Shown here: piece by piece, positions 37,351 to 46,799 of the stretch
Position numbering within the stretch: position 1 is the first letter of the stretch
How the letters are laid out: each line of letters opens with the position of its first letter
Assembly: GCF_025452235.1 (NCBI RefSeq)
Contig: NZ_CP104965.1
Coordinates: 2,352,501 to 2,416,500, forward strand
DNA: 64,000 bases
Reading direction: 5' to 3'
Source of the DNA: Devosia neptuniae
GTDB lineage: Bacteria; Pseudomonadota; Alphaproteobacteria; Rhizobiales; Devosiaceae
Program-made: the position numbers and the translations under genes
The notes under the pieces: generated by a model
The model's database searches: none
Told to the model about the DNA's origin: nothing
Seen by the model: only the letters and a program-made list of their open reading frames with translations

Positions 37351-38766
37351 ATGAACGTCCACGCCCCTGCCGGCACCCGCCGGATCGAAGAACTGTTGTC
37401 CGATTTCCAGCCGAACTTCGATTTCAAGGCCCCGCTGCCGCTGCCCTTGGAGGAATACGAGGAGCGCCTGCGCCGCATTCGCCGCGAGGCCGTCCTCGCC
37501 GGGCACGACGCTTTAGTCATCCACACCGACATGGTGGGCTGGTTCCACACCTCGAACGCCTATCTGCGCTATGTCTGCGATTGGATGCGCGAGGGCGTGC
37601 TGATCATTCCGACCGACAGCGACAAGCCGATCACGCTGCTCTCCTTCTTCACCCAGGCGGTGATCCTGCCGCCGGGCGGCGAGCCCATGCTGGTGGAAGA
37701 CATCTGGCAGATCGGCGCCATCGGCCGCGAATATGCCGACCGGCCGGGCTCGTCAGTGGCCCTCACCGCCGAGCACTGCGCCAATCTCCTCGCCAAACTG
37801 GGCCTCTCCAAGGGCCAGATCGGGCGCCTGGGCGATCGCACTTCACTCGAATTCTGGCGCTATCTCGAAGACGCTATGCCCTCGGCCAAATTTGTCGGCG
37901 ACAATGCCATCATCGACCGCATGCAGAAGCTGCGCAGCCCGCGTGAAGTGGAAATGTTCCGCGCCGCCGCCCAGCTCATCAGCATCGGCACCCAGGCCGC
38001 CTATCACGTCACTCGCCCTGGCGTGACCGATGTCGAAATCTACGCCGCCTTCAGCCTGGCGCAGCTCGCCCGTGGCGGGGAAACCGGCGATGGGTACCAG
38101 ATCGGCATCAACGAATATGGCACCCATTGCGGCAAGCCCTATGGGCATGTCGTCCGGCCCGGCGACCTGATCAATCTCTATATCTCCAACGTCACCTATC
38201 GCGGCTACACGGCCCAGACCGCCCGCATGATCGCCGTCGGTGACATCACTGCCCGCCAGGAAAAGGTACTCACCGCCTGCACCGAAGGCGTCAAGCGCGC
38301 CGAACAGCTGATCCGCCCGGGCACGCTGATCAGTGAGGTCAACAATGCTGCTTTCTCGTCCTATATTGACCATGGCCTGCTGAGCGCACCCGACGCCCGC
38401 ACCATGCCCTATAATTGGAGCCCGGCTGACGATGGCGGCCCGCGCCTGCTGCCGCGCCAATATGTGCCGGACGCCGATTGGGAAGCGCAGGGCCGCAAGC
38501 TCATGCATGTCTATCCGGCCACCCATGGTCCGCATAACCCCAATCTAGGCCATTCCGTCGGTATGGCCGGGGCGCAGAACAGCTTCAACGTCTCCTCGCA
38601 CAATTTCGACCGGCTGGAGGAAGGCATGATCTTCGTGCTGCACACCCAATGGCTCGAAGCCCAGTCCGCCGGCTGCAATATCGGCGATTGCTATCTCGTC
38701 ACCAAAGACGGCTTCGAAAACCTCAGCCGCCACACCCCACTCGAAACGCATCGGATCGCCGCCTGA
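37351..38766 (+). CDS. creatinase-like M24-family protein without metal ligands
   Basis: Pita-bread-fold protein of 471 residues, longer than Xaa-Pro peptidases. In metal-dependent M24 enzymes five residues (D, D, H, E, E) hold two metals. Here the D/D strand reads LINLYISNVTYRGYTAQTAR with both aspartates gone, much like creatinase. LGHSVG keeps a histidine, FVLHTQW replaces the first glutamate, and CNIGDCYLVT replaces the second. It is therefore probably a metal-free C-N hydrolase like creatinase or ectoine hydrolase, not a peptidase. It follows an amine-type importer, so it may hydrolyse the imported compound. Confidence 0.8.
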   Translation: MNVHAPAGTRRIEELLSDFQPNFDFKAPLPLPLEEYEERLRRIRREAVLAGHDALVIHTDMVGWFHTSNAYLRYVCDWMREGVLIIPTDSDKPITLLSFFTQAVILPPGGEPMLVEDIWQIGAIGREYADRPGSSVALTAEHCANLLAKLGLSKGQIGRLGDRTSLEFWRYLEDAMPSAKFVGDNAIIDRMQKLRSPREVEMFRAAAQLISIGTQAAYHVTRPGVTDVEIYAAFSLAQLARGGETGDGYQIGINEYGTHCGKPYGHVVRPGDLINLYISNVTYRGYTAQTARMIAVGDITARQEKVLTACTEGVKRAEQLIRPGTLISEVNNAAFSSYIDHGLLSAPDARTMPYNWSPADDGGPRLLPRQYVPDADWEAQGRKLMHVYPATHGPHNPNLGHSVGMAGAQNSFNVSSHNFDRLEEGMIFVLHTQWLEAQSAGCNIGDCYLVTKDGFENLSRHTPLETHRIAA

Positions 38767-39428
38767 TGGATCAACTGGCCGACACGCATACCCATTTCGA
38801 TTTTGCCGCGCTCGACGCGCGGCAGAGATATAAGCTCTTGATCGGCACCGTCATCCCGCGCCCGATCGCTCTCATCACCACGCTCGGCCTTGATGGAAAA
38901 GCCAATGCCGGCCCTTTCAGCTTCTTCAATGTGCTCACGCATGATCCGGCCATCGTCGCCATCGGCGTCGAGAATTATTCGGACATGAGCTTCAAGGACA
39001 CGGCCCGTAATATCCGCGAAACGGGCGAATTCACCGTGCACATCGTCGACCAGGCCCTGGCGGCACAGATGGAAATCTGCGCCATCAAATTCGGCCCCGA
39101 GATAGACGAACTCGCCGAAGCCGGACTCGCAACGACCCCCGGCCAAATGGTGCGCAGCCCGCGCATTCTAGCCGCACCAGCCGCCCTCGAATGCCGCCGC
39201 TACATGACCCTGGAAGTCGGCAAGGCCCGCGAGATCATCCTGGGCGAAGTCGTCGGCCTCTATGTCCGCTCCGACGCCGTCGATCCCACAAACCTGCATA
39301 TCGACCAGCACGCCATGGACGCCATCGGCCGCCTCGGCGGCCACAGCTATACCCGCACGCAGGATCAGTTCGAAGTCAAAACACCAAGTGTGGCAGAGTG
39401 GGAGAATGGCAAACCCGAGGCCGGCTAA
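38766..39428 (+). CDS. flavin-reductase-fold (FMN-binding split barrel) protein
   Basis: A protein of 220 residues with the flavin reductase-like domain. RYKLLIGTVIPRPIALITTL, NAGPFSFFNVLTHDP and DTARNIRETGEFTVHIVD are the conserved segments. The ATG overlaps the M24 stop (TGATG), so the two are coupled. Such proteins reduce FMN or act as small flavin oxidoreductases. Here it likely performs a step on the same substrate as the M24 enzyme. Confidence 0.85.
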   Translation: MDQLADTHTHFDFAALDARQRYKLLIGTVIPRPIALITTLGLDGKANAGPFSFFNVLTHDPAIVAIGVENYSDMSFKDTARNIRETGEFTVHIVDQALAAQMEICAIKFGPEIDELAEAGLATTPGQMVRSPRILAAPAALECRRYMTLEVGKAREIILGEVVGLYVRSDAVDPTNLHIDQHAMDAIGRLGGHSYTRTQDQFEVKTPSVAEWENGKPEAG

Positions 39429-39956
39429 TACGGCCCGAGCCACCCGCGAATAACCCTGCATTTATAGAGCAAAGAAAAGCTCAATGAATGCAGCGAGGTG
39501 CCCCATTCCGGCCGTTCAGATCGCCCCTCGCAATTTCCTGAAAGCTGCCGTTCGACTCAGGCGTTGGATCGACATCGTGACCTGCAGCCTCTCAGTTCCC
39601 AGCGATAACTCGTTCAGCTAGTCGCGGCGGATGCTACCTATGAATCTCGGTGGCGTTGCTGTGATTTCGACAAAAATGTCAACCGAGCTTTCGATCGCAG
39701 TACCTCGAATTCTTCGATTTGCATTTGGATTTATGGCCGATACAACAAGGCGTGAGTGGCAAGGATTGCTTGGCACTCGATTTCATTTGCCGGAAAAAGT
39801 TTAGATCGGATGGTCATCCCGATCCTCGCGTAAGCGAGACTTGTCGCTCTTGAGCGGACCCATGGCGTCTTTTGCTCGATCCTTCCGGATCGGGTACAGG
39901 CGCATGGTGTTCGTGGGTGATCACGACGTCCTCCGCCTGTCAGCGCGGAGAACACA
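39429..39956. other. gap without a recognisable gene
   Basis: About 530 bases separate the flavin-reductase gene and the RND adaptor. No open frame here reads like a protein on either strand. The last 120 bases may hold the adaptor's promoter, with GATCCTTCCGGATCGGG as a small inverted repeat, but I see no clear operator. Confidence 0.6.
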
Positions 39957-41180
39957 ATGTCCAATATCCAGCACAATAGCGCTTCCCAATCCAGTCTGTC
40001 CGTCGAAGTGGATGGCACGGCAATCTATGCCGAGACCATTATCGGCGGCGGCACCAGAATTGGCGGTGAAACGCCAATCCGGCCCCGGCGCGTACCGCGT
40101 TTTATAGCCGTAGTCATGGCGGTTGCCGTGCTGGGGTCGGCCTTCTATGCCATCATGTCCTGGCGCGATGCCCGCGCCGCCGCCGCAGCCGCGGCTTCCG
40201 CCTGGGCCCCGGCGCCCGTTCAGGTCTCGGCGGTCGAGCTGGCGTTCGAAAATCTGCCGCTGAGCATCGCGGCTATCGGCTCACTGCAGGCCGCCGACGA
40301 AATCGTGCTGGCGCCCGAAGTGGGGGGCCGCATCAGCCAGATCAATTTCGAATCCGGTGAAACGGTGGATGCCGGCACGGTGCTCGTCGCCCTGGATGAC
40401 AAGACGGAGCAAGCCGAACTGCTGGCCGCCCAGGCGCGCTCCCGCTTCGCCGATCTGCAACTCGAACGCTCGCAGCGCCTCGCGCCATCGGGCACCGAAT
40501 CCCGCCAGGCCTTGCAGCAGCGCGAAGTTGAGGCCGAGCAGGCGCGGGCCGATGTCGCCATCATCGACGCCCGCATCGCCCAAAGGAACATCACCGCGCC
40601 CTTTGCCGGGGTTATCGGCCTGCGCCAGGTTGCGCCCGGTGCCTTCGTCACCGCCGGGCAGAGCATTGCCACGCTGACCGCCATCGACACGCTGCACGTC
40701 GATTTCAGCGTGCCGCAACGCGACCTGCCCAAGCTGGATATCGGCGCCACGGTCAGGGTCACGATCGACGTGTTCCCCGATCAGGACTTCACCGCCACCG
40801 TCACGGCGATCGACCCCGTGATCTCCGCGCAAACCCGCAATGTGACCGTGCAGGCCACGCTGGACAATGCCGACGGCACGCTGCGGCCCGGCATGTTCGC
40901 CAATGTGTCGGTGTCATTGCCGTCCAAGCCCGACACCATCCTGGTGCCCGGAACCGCCATCCAGCAAAGCGCTTCGGGCGATGTGGCCTATCTCGTGCGG
41001 GACGGCGTGGCGGCCATCGTGCCGGTCACGGTCGGAACCCGGCTGGATGGCCGGGTCGAGGTCATTTCCGGCCTGGCGCCCGGCGATGTGCTGATCACCG
41101 AGGGACAGTTGCGTGTCGCGCCGGGCGCCGCCGTCACCATCGCCGATCCCAATGCTCCCGCTGCTGCACCCGCCTGGTAG
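39957..41180 (+). CDS. RND efflux periplasmic adaptor (MFP)
   Basis: Membrane fusion protein of 407 residues linking the RND pump to an outer-membrane channel. An unusually long cytoplasmic N-terminus of about 55 residues precedes the single membrane helix (FIAVVMAVAVLGSAFYAI). The lipoyl half-motifs (GGRISQINFESGETV, GVIGLRQVAPGAFV) flank a short coiled coil, followed by beta-barrel and membrane-proximal domains. It is six bases before the pump gene. No outer-membrane TolC-like gene is in the window. Confidence 0.9.
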   Translation: MSNIQHNSASQSSLSVEVDGTAIYAETIIGGGTRIGGETPIRPRRVPRFIAVVMAVAVLGSAFYAIMSWRDARAAAAAAASAWAPAPVQVSAVELAFENLPLSIAAIGSLQAADEIVLAPEVGGRISQINFESGETVDAGTVLVALDDKTEQAELLAAQARSRFADLQLERSQRLAPSGTESRQALQQREVEAEQARADVAIIDARIAQRNITAPFAGVIGLRQVAPGAFVTAGQSIATLTAIDTLHVDFSVPQRDLPKLDIGATVRVTIDVFPDQDFTATVTAIDPVISAQTRNVTVQATLDNADGTLRPGMFANVSVSLPSKPDTILVPGTAIQQSASGDVAYLVRDGVAAIVPVTVGTRLDGRVEVISGLAPGDVLITEGQLRVAPGAAVTIADPNAPAAAPAW

Positions 41181-41186
41181 GTCCCC

Positions 41187-44100
41187 ATGTCCTTTACTGA
41201 TATTTTTATCCGCCGGCCCATCCTGTCGGTGGTGGTCAGCCTGTTGATCCTGCTGGTCGGCGGCATCGGCCTGTTCTCGCTTCCCATCCGGCAATATCCG
41301 AACCTGGAAAGCGCGACGATCACCATCAATACCGCATTTCCGGGGGCAACCCAGGAGGTGATGCAGGGCTTTGTCACCAGCCAGATCGCCCAATCGATCG
41401 CCACCGCCAGCGGTATCGAATATCTGCAATCGACCTCGACCACGGGGCTGAGCAGCATCAAGGCCAAGCTGGTGCTGAATGCCGATGCCGACCGCGCCAT
41501 GACCGAAATCCTGGCCAAGGTGCAGCAGATCAAATATCTGCTGCCCGTAGGCGTGTCCGATCCGATGATCACCAAGATCACCGACGGCGCCTCGGCGGTG
41601 CAGTATATCTCGTTTACCAGCACCACGATGACGGTGCCGCAGATCACCGACTACATCACCCGCGTCGCCCAGCCGCTGTTCACCTCGATCAACGGGGTGG
41701 CCTCGGCGCCACTGGCCGGCGCCCAGCAACTGGCTTTGCGCATCTGGATCGATCCGGATGCGCTGTCGGCCCGCGACCTGACCGCCGGCGACGTGGTTGC
41801 GGCGCTGCGCGCCAACAATGTTCAGGCCGCTCCCGGCGTGTTGCGGTCCGGCCAGACGGTCACCAACATCACCGCTTCGACCGATCTGACCAATATTGAC
41901 GACTTCCGCCAGATGGTCATCAAGAGCGGCGCTGGCGGGCTGGTACGTCTCTCCGATATCGCCACGCTGGAAATCGGCGGCCAGAGCTACGATACCGGCG
42001 CCCGCTACAATGGCGAGCGATCGGTGGTGGTCGAGGTCTATCCCACCCCTGAGGGCAATCCGCTCGATATCGTGGCCGCGGCCGAACAAGTCATCGAGGA
42101 TATCCAGGCGACCGCGCCTCCGGGACTGAAAATAGCCAATGCCTTCGACATCGCCCATTTCGTCCACGCCTCGATTTCCGAGGTCGAACACACCCTGGTC
42201 GAGGCGGTGATCATCGTCGTGGTGGTGATCTTCCTGTTCCTGGGCTCGATGCGCGCGGTGATCATTCCGGTGATCACCATTCCGCTCTCACTCATCGGCA
42301 CGGCGGCGCTGATGCTCGCATTCGGCTTCTCGATCAATCTGCTGACACTGTTGGCCATGGTGCTGGCCATTGGCCTTGTCGTCGACGATGCCATCGTGGT
42401 GGTGGAGAATATTCACCGCCATATCGTGGACGGCAAAACCCCGGTCGAAGCCGCCATTATCGGCGCCCGCGAGATCGTGGGGCCGGTCATCGCCATGACC
42501 GTCACGCTGGCCGCGGTCTATGCGCCGATCGGCATGATGGGCGGTCTCACCGGGGGGCTGTTCCGCGAATTCGCCTTCACCCTGGCCGGTTCGGTCGTGG
42601 TGTCGGGCGTGGTGGCGCTGACCCTGTCGCCGATGATGACCGCGCTCCTGATCAACCGCAAGGTCACCGAAGGCCGGCTCTCGCTGGCCGTCGAACACTT
42701 TTTCGAAAAGGTCGCCCGCGGCTATGCGGCTCTGCTCGGTCACAGCCTCAATCACCGTTGGGCGGTATTGGCGGGCGCAGTAATGGTCTTTGCAGCGACG
42801 GTCGTGTTCTTCACCCAGAGCCAGAGCGAAATGGCGCCGCCGGAGGACCAGGGCGTGGTGTTTACCGCGGCTCGGGCGCCGCAATATGCCAGCCTCGATT
42901 ATACCGCCGCTGCGACAAGGCAAGTTGACGCGATCTTCTCGCGCCTGCCGGAATTCGGCTCCAGCTTCTTCGTCGATGGCATTGATGGGCAGAACAATTC
43001 CTTCGGCGGGGTGGTTTTGAAGGACTGGGCCGAACGGGATCGCAATTCGGATGAAGTACAGGGGCAGTTGTTCGGCGAGTCTGCCGGCATTCTGAGCGCT
43101 TCAATCACCGCGTTCCAGCCATCGGCGCTACCGGCGGCCAGCGCGGGCCTGCCGTTCCAGCTCGTGCTGCGCTCGACCGCCGGATACGACGCGATCTTCG
43201 AGCAGATGGAAACGTTGAAATGGGCGGCGTGGCAAAGTGGCCTCTTCGCCTGGGTCGAGACGGATCTGGCGTTCGATAGTCCGTCCACCAATATCGCCAT
43301 CGATACCGCCAAGGCTGGTGAATTGGGGGTCAGCATGCAGACCACCGCCGACACGCTGGCCGCCCTGGTGGGTGGCAATTACGTCAACCGGTTCAATTAT
43401 TATGACCGTTCCTACGACGTCATACCGCAGGTGGCGGCCAAGGACCGGGTGACGCCGGAAGACCTGGGCTCCTATCACGTCCGCACCGCATCGGGGACGA
43501 CGGTGCCGCTATCGACCATCGTCACCAGCACGGCAAGCGTGCAGGCCAATCGTCTGGGCCAGTTCAACCAGATGAATGCCGCAACCCTGTCTGCCGTGCT
43601 GCTGCCTGGGGCCACCATGGGCCAGGCTGTCGACTATATGCAGTCCCAGCCGCTGGCGCCCGGCATGAGCATCGACTGGCTGGCCGACAGCCGGCAGTTC
43701 GTCGCCGAAGGCAGCCAGCTGACCGTCGCTTTCGGCTTTGCCCTCGTGGTGATCTTTCTCGTGCTTGCCGCCCAATATGAGAGCTTCCGCGACCCCTTCG
43801 TCATCCTGCTGACGGTGCCGCTGGCGCTGAGTGGAGCCCTGGTGCCGCTCTATCTGGGCTTCACCACGATCAACATCTACACCCAGATCGGGCTGGTGAC
43901 ATTGATCGGACTGATCTCCAAGCACGGCATCCTGATGGTGGCCTTTGCCAATGAAATCCAGGTAAGCAAGGGCTATGACAGGCGCGCGGCAATCATCGAG
44001 GCATCTGCGGTGCGCATGCGCCCCATCCTGATGACCACGGCGGCCATGGTCACCGGCCTCGTGCCCCTGCTGATGGCCGACGGCGCCGGTTCGGCAAGCC

Positions 44101-44255
44101 GGTTTGCCATCGGCATCGTCGTGGTGATGGGCATGCTGGTGGGCACGCTCTTCACCCTGTTCATGCTACCCACCTTCTACGTGCTGCTGGCCAAGGACCA
44201 CCGCAAGGCGAGCAAGCGGACCGGCACGGGCTTGGTGCCTGCGCCCGGCCAATAA
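41187..44255 (+). CDS. RND multidrug efflux pump (HAE1 family)
   Basis: Proton-driven inner-membrane exporter of 1022 residues, the normal length. The N-terminus FTDIFIRRPILSVVVS is typical, and the fourth helix carries the essential GLVVDDAIVVVENIHRH aspartate pair. The two large periplasmic loops lie at about 30-330 and 555-860, and the C-terminal HGILMVAFAN segment is intact. With the adaptor it forms an MdtBC/AcrB-like system. Substrates cannot be deduced. Confidence 0.93.
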   Translation: MSFTDIFIRRPILSVVVSLLILLVGGIGLFSLPIRQYPNLESATITINTAFPGATQEVMQGFVTSQIAQSIATASGIEYLQSTSTTGLSSIKAKLVLNADADRAMTEILAKVQQIKYLLPVGVSDPMITKITDGASAVQYISFTSTTMTVPQITDYITRVAQPLFTSINGVASAPLAGAQQLALRIWIDPDALSARDLTAGDVVAALRANNVQAAPGVLRSGQTVTNITASTDLTNIDDFRQMVIKSGAGGLVRLSDIATLEIGGQSYDTGARYNGERSVVVEVYPTPEGNPLDIVAAAEQVIEDIQATAPPGLKIANAFDIAHFVHASISEVEHTLVEAVIIVVVVIFLFLGSMRAVIIPVITIPLSLIGTAALMLAFGFSINLLTLLAMVLAIGLVVDDAIVVVENIHRHIVDGKTPVEAAIIGAREIVGPVIAMTVTLAAVYAPIGMMGGLTGGLFREFAFTLAGSVVVSGVVALTLSPMMTALLINRKVTEGRLSLAVEHFFEKVARGYAALLGHSLNHRWAVLAGAVMVFAATVVFFTQSQSEMAPPEDQGVVFTAARAPQYASLDYTAAATRQVDAIFSRLPEFGSSFFVDGIDGQNNSFGGVVLKDWAERDRNSDEVQGQLFGESAGILSASITAFQPSALPAASAGLPFQLVLRSTAGYDAIFEQMETLKWAAWQSGLFAWVETDLAFDSPSTNIAIDTAKAGELGVSMQTTADTLAALVGGNYVNRFNYYDRSYDVIPQVAAKDRVTPEDLGSYHVRTASGTTVPLSTIVTSTASVQANRLGQFNQMNAATLSAVLLPGATMGQAVDYMQSQPLAPGMSIDWLADSRQFVAEGSQLTVAFGFALVVIFLVLAAQYESFRDPFVILLTVPLALSGALVPLYLGFTTINIYTQIGLVTLIGLISKHGILMVAFANEIQVSKGYDRRAAIIEASAVRMRPILMTTAAMVTGLVPLLMADGAGSASRFAIGIVVVMGMLVGTLFTLFMLPTFYVLLAKDHRKASKRTGTGLVPAPGQ

Positions 44256-45149
44256 CCTGACGCATGATGGCGGCAGCGAGGATTACCTTCGCTGCCCATT
44301 TCCCCACGACGATCCGCGCCTCTGCCCGCCGCCACCGCTCGTGCTACTACAAAAGCCCTGGTGGCAGATGGCCATGAACTACGTGGCACTCAACGTCGCT
44401 GTCGGCAGCGGCATACCTTCAGCGCAATAAATGGCACGAGGCAGGATCTAAACAGCAAATGTCCGTTCCATTTGGACAAGGAGATCGCCCGCGGCCTCGC
44501 TGCTATGCGGGTTTGCGTCCCGCGGCCGACAGAAAGTTACTGCCTGCTGGCCACCGATCATTGGGAACCCGTCTGCAGAGCCCGCGACTTAAGTCTGTTG
44601 GCGCGACATTCGCTGGCCGCATCCCACCGTAAAGCCGACCGCCCCAAGGGCCCAAACGCCCGAGCTCGGCGTCAGACCCGCAGTAGAACTTGCAGCGACC
44701 ATGGCCTTGGACCTGGTTGAGTTCGACTAGTTTAAGGTCTGCTGCCGCGGTCTAGCCGCCGAAAGCTGCCAGTCTGCTGCCGGCCCCTTTGCTGCAGTTC
44801 ACCCTGTGGAAACTGCGTTGACTTGCCTTTGGAATGACCTCAGGCCGCCCGTCGTATTGGCTCGTGCGACCGTTGGCGCGACAATGCTAGTCAGGTCGCC
44901 GCAGCAGGCCTCAGAAACGCTGTCGACATGTCCGAAGCTGGGAGGAGTAACGATATCAAGCGTTGGAGGTGGAACTGCAGGAAGCTCTGTAGGGACGCAT
45001 CTTTGCTAAATGCCGAGAAATGGCATCGCGTTCAGCACCGGGCCCCATCCGCGCTTAGCCAATTTTGGTGAGCCAAATGACTGCGAACATTGAGCCACTC
45101 CAATGGCAAAAATGCCAAACCTATCGAGCGATAACAGGAGGATCGGCGC
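44256..45149. other. 894-base gap without a recognisable gene
   Basis: Between the RND pump and the phosphoesterase I find no convincing protein on either strand. The longest frame (44361-44720, plus) is Arg/Ser/His-rich and has none of the usual codon bias. No tRNA, large inverted repeat or transposase fragment was seen. It may be decayed coding DNA. Confidence 0.55.
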
Positions 45150-46040
45150 TTAGTAGATCCGCATTTGCAGGCGCATGACGATGTCCGAGCCCAGGCGCTG
45201 GAAGCCGTATTCGCGCATGGTGCAGGTCCAGCCTTCGCCGGATTTTTCGATGCGGAACAGATTGTAGCGTGCCGGGTCGTCCAGTGTGCCGCCCTGGGCG
45301 GCGCTGGCTGCGGCGACGCCGACCACCGGCACTTCGTGGTTCTTGCCGGGAATGGAGTGGATCGAGGAGCGGTGGGTGTGCCCGTGCAGGATCAACTCGG
45401 CGCCGTGTTCGGCAATGACCTGGCGGAACAGCTTGTGTCCCTTGAGCCCGAATGAGGGATGCTGGAGTTCGGCATTGGGCGGGTGATGGATCAGCACGGT
45501 GCGGAAATAACCCGCATCGCCCATAGCCTTCAAAATCCGCCCCAGCCGGTCAGCCTGCTTTTCGTCGAACCGGCCGATGGCCAGGAAGGGCCGGGTTGGC
45601 ACGGCGCTCGAGCAGGAAATGATCGCGAGCTCGCCCACGCGGCGAACGAAGGGGAAGGCCGCGCTATCCAGCGTCTCGCCCTTAAGGTAATCGCCCCAAT
45701 CCTTTTGGGCGGTTTCGAGCGCGCCGGGCACATAGGCGTCGTGATTGCCGGGGCAAACGGCGATGCGTTCCGGGCTGCCCAAAGCTCGCAGCCAGTCGCC
45801 GGCGCGGGCCACTTCGCTGTCGAGCGCCAGATTGGTCATATCGCCCGTCACTGCCGTAAAATCGGCATTCTGGCCCTGCATGTGGGCTACAAGGCGCGCC
45901 AGCGTCTCGCTATTGAGTTCGCCATGCCGCTTGAGCTTCCAGTTGAGGAAGCCGGTCAGCCGCTTGCCAAGCAGATCGCGCAGGGCGACCTCGGGCATGG
46001 GCGAAAGATGGATGTCGGAGATGTGGGCAAGGGTGATCAT
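45150..46040 (-). CDS. calcineurin-like metallophosphoesterase
   Basis: Metal-dependent phosphoesterase of 296 residues with all five family motifs: DIHLS, GDMTN, GNHD, LIHHPP and HGHTH. There is no signal peptide, so it acts in the cytoplasm or at the membrane face. It is similar in style to CpdA/YfcE-group enzymes, but the nucleotide or lipid substrate is not evident. Divergent from the Nudix gene at 46151. Confidence 0.9.
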   Translation of the reverse strand: MITLAHISDIHLSPMPEVALRDLLGKRLTGFLNWKLKRHGELNSETLARLVAHMQGQNADFTAVTGDMTNLALDSEVARAGDWLRALGSPERIAVCPGNHDAYVPGALETAQKDWGDYLKGETLDSAAFPFVRRVGELAIISCSSAVPTRPFLAIGRFDEKQADRLGRILKAMGDAGYFRTVLIHHPPNAELQHPSFGLKGHKLFRQVIAEHGAELILHGHTHRSSIHSIPGKNHEVPVVGVAAASAAQGGTLDDPARYNLFRIEKSGEGWTCTMREYGFQRLGSDIVMRLQMRIY

Positions 46041-46150
46041 CAGGGGCGTAATGCCAGAAGGAAAGGGGCAAGAAAACGGACAATCGCCCGTAACGTCAAT
46101 TTTGTCGTCATCAAAGCTCTGCTACCGATAGGGCGTAAACGGAGCCAGCC

Positions 46151-46627
46151 ATGCAGATGAATCGATTCCAGCAGGTGCGCGCCAAGGTCTTCCTGACGCT
46201 CAAGGGGCTTTGGCACAGGATGACTATAGGCGCGCGCATCATGCTGGTGGATGGGGACAAGGTGTTCCTGATCCGCCATACCTATGTGCCGGGCTGGCAG
46301 TTCCCCGGCGGCGGTGTCGATCCCGGCGAAACCATGGAGGCGGCGGCCCGGCGCGAAGCGCTGGAAGAAACCGGCTATCGGGTCACCGGGCCGATCGAGC
46401 TGTTCGGCATCTATCACAATGCCAGCCCCGTGACCGATCGTGACCATGTGGCCTTCTATGTCGCCAAGAACCATGTGCTGGAGCGCGCGTTCAAGCCCAA
46501 TCACGAGATCGCCGAAGCCGGCTGGTTTGACCGCAAGGCATTGCCGCAGGGGGTTACGCCAGCGACCTCGCAGCGGATTGATGAATATTTTGATGGGCAA
46601 CCGAAGCGGGAGATTTGGGGGTATTGA
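46151..46627 (+). CDS. Nudix hydrolase
   Basis: A Nudix protein of 158 residues. The Nudix box is complete: GGGVDPGETMEAAARREALE with ETG after it. The N-terminal MTIGARIMLVDGDKVFLIRH is typical of ADP-ribose or (d)NTP pyrophosphatases. The specific substrate is unknown. Confidence 0.9.
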   Translation: MQMNRFQQVRAKVFLTLKGLWHRMTIGARIMLVDGDKVFLIRHTYVPGWQFPGGGVDPGETMEAAARREALEETGYRVTGPIELFGIYHNASPVTDRDHVAFYVAKNHVLERAFKPNHEIAEAGWFDRKALPQGVTPATSQRIDEYFDGQPKREIWGY

Positions 46628-46640
46628 GGGGCCGTTCTTT

Positions 46641-46786
46641 CCTTCTCCCCTCGTGGGAGAAGGTGCCCCGAAGGGCGGATGAGGGGGTGCTTCCATAGGC
46701 ACTAGAGCATGGGATGGCGCAAACCCTCACCCTGACCTTCCGCTGAACGCGTCAGGTCCGTCCCTCTCCCACAAGGGAGAGGGTAG
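46641..46786. repeat. intergenic hairpin repeat pair
   Basis: Two perfect hairpins, CCTTCTCCC/GGGAGAAGG near 46641 and CCCTCTCCC/GGGAGAGGG near 46762-46783, flank a spacer with CCCTCACCCTGACC. They resemble the REP/BIME-like intergenic repeats common in alphaproteobacteria. The first is placed as a terminator for the Nudix gene and the second for the convergent gene at 46800. Confidence 0.75.
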
Positions 46787-46799
46787 AAAGCGCAGGCGC

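Noticed and set aside
44361..44720. 119-codon open frame in the gap after the RND pump
   Set aside because: It is Arg- and Ser-rich, has no ribosome site and resembles no family.
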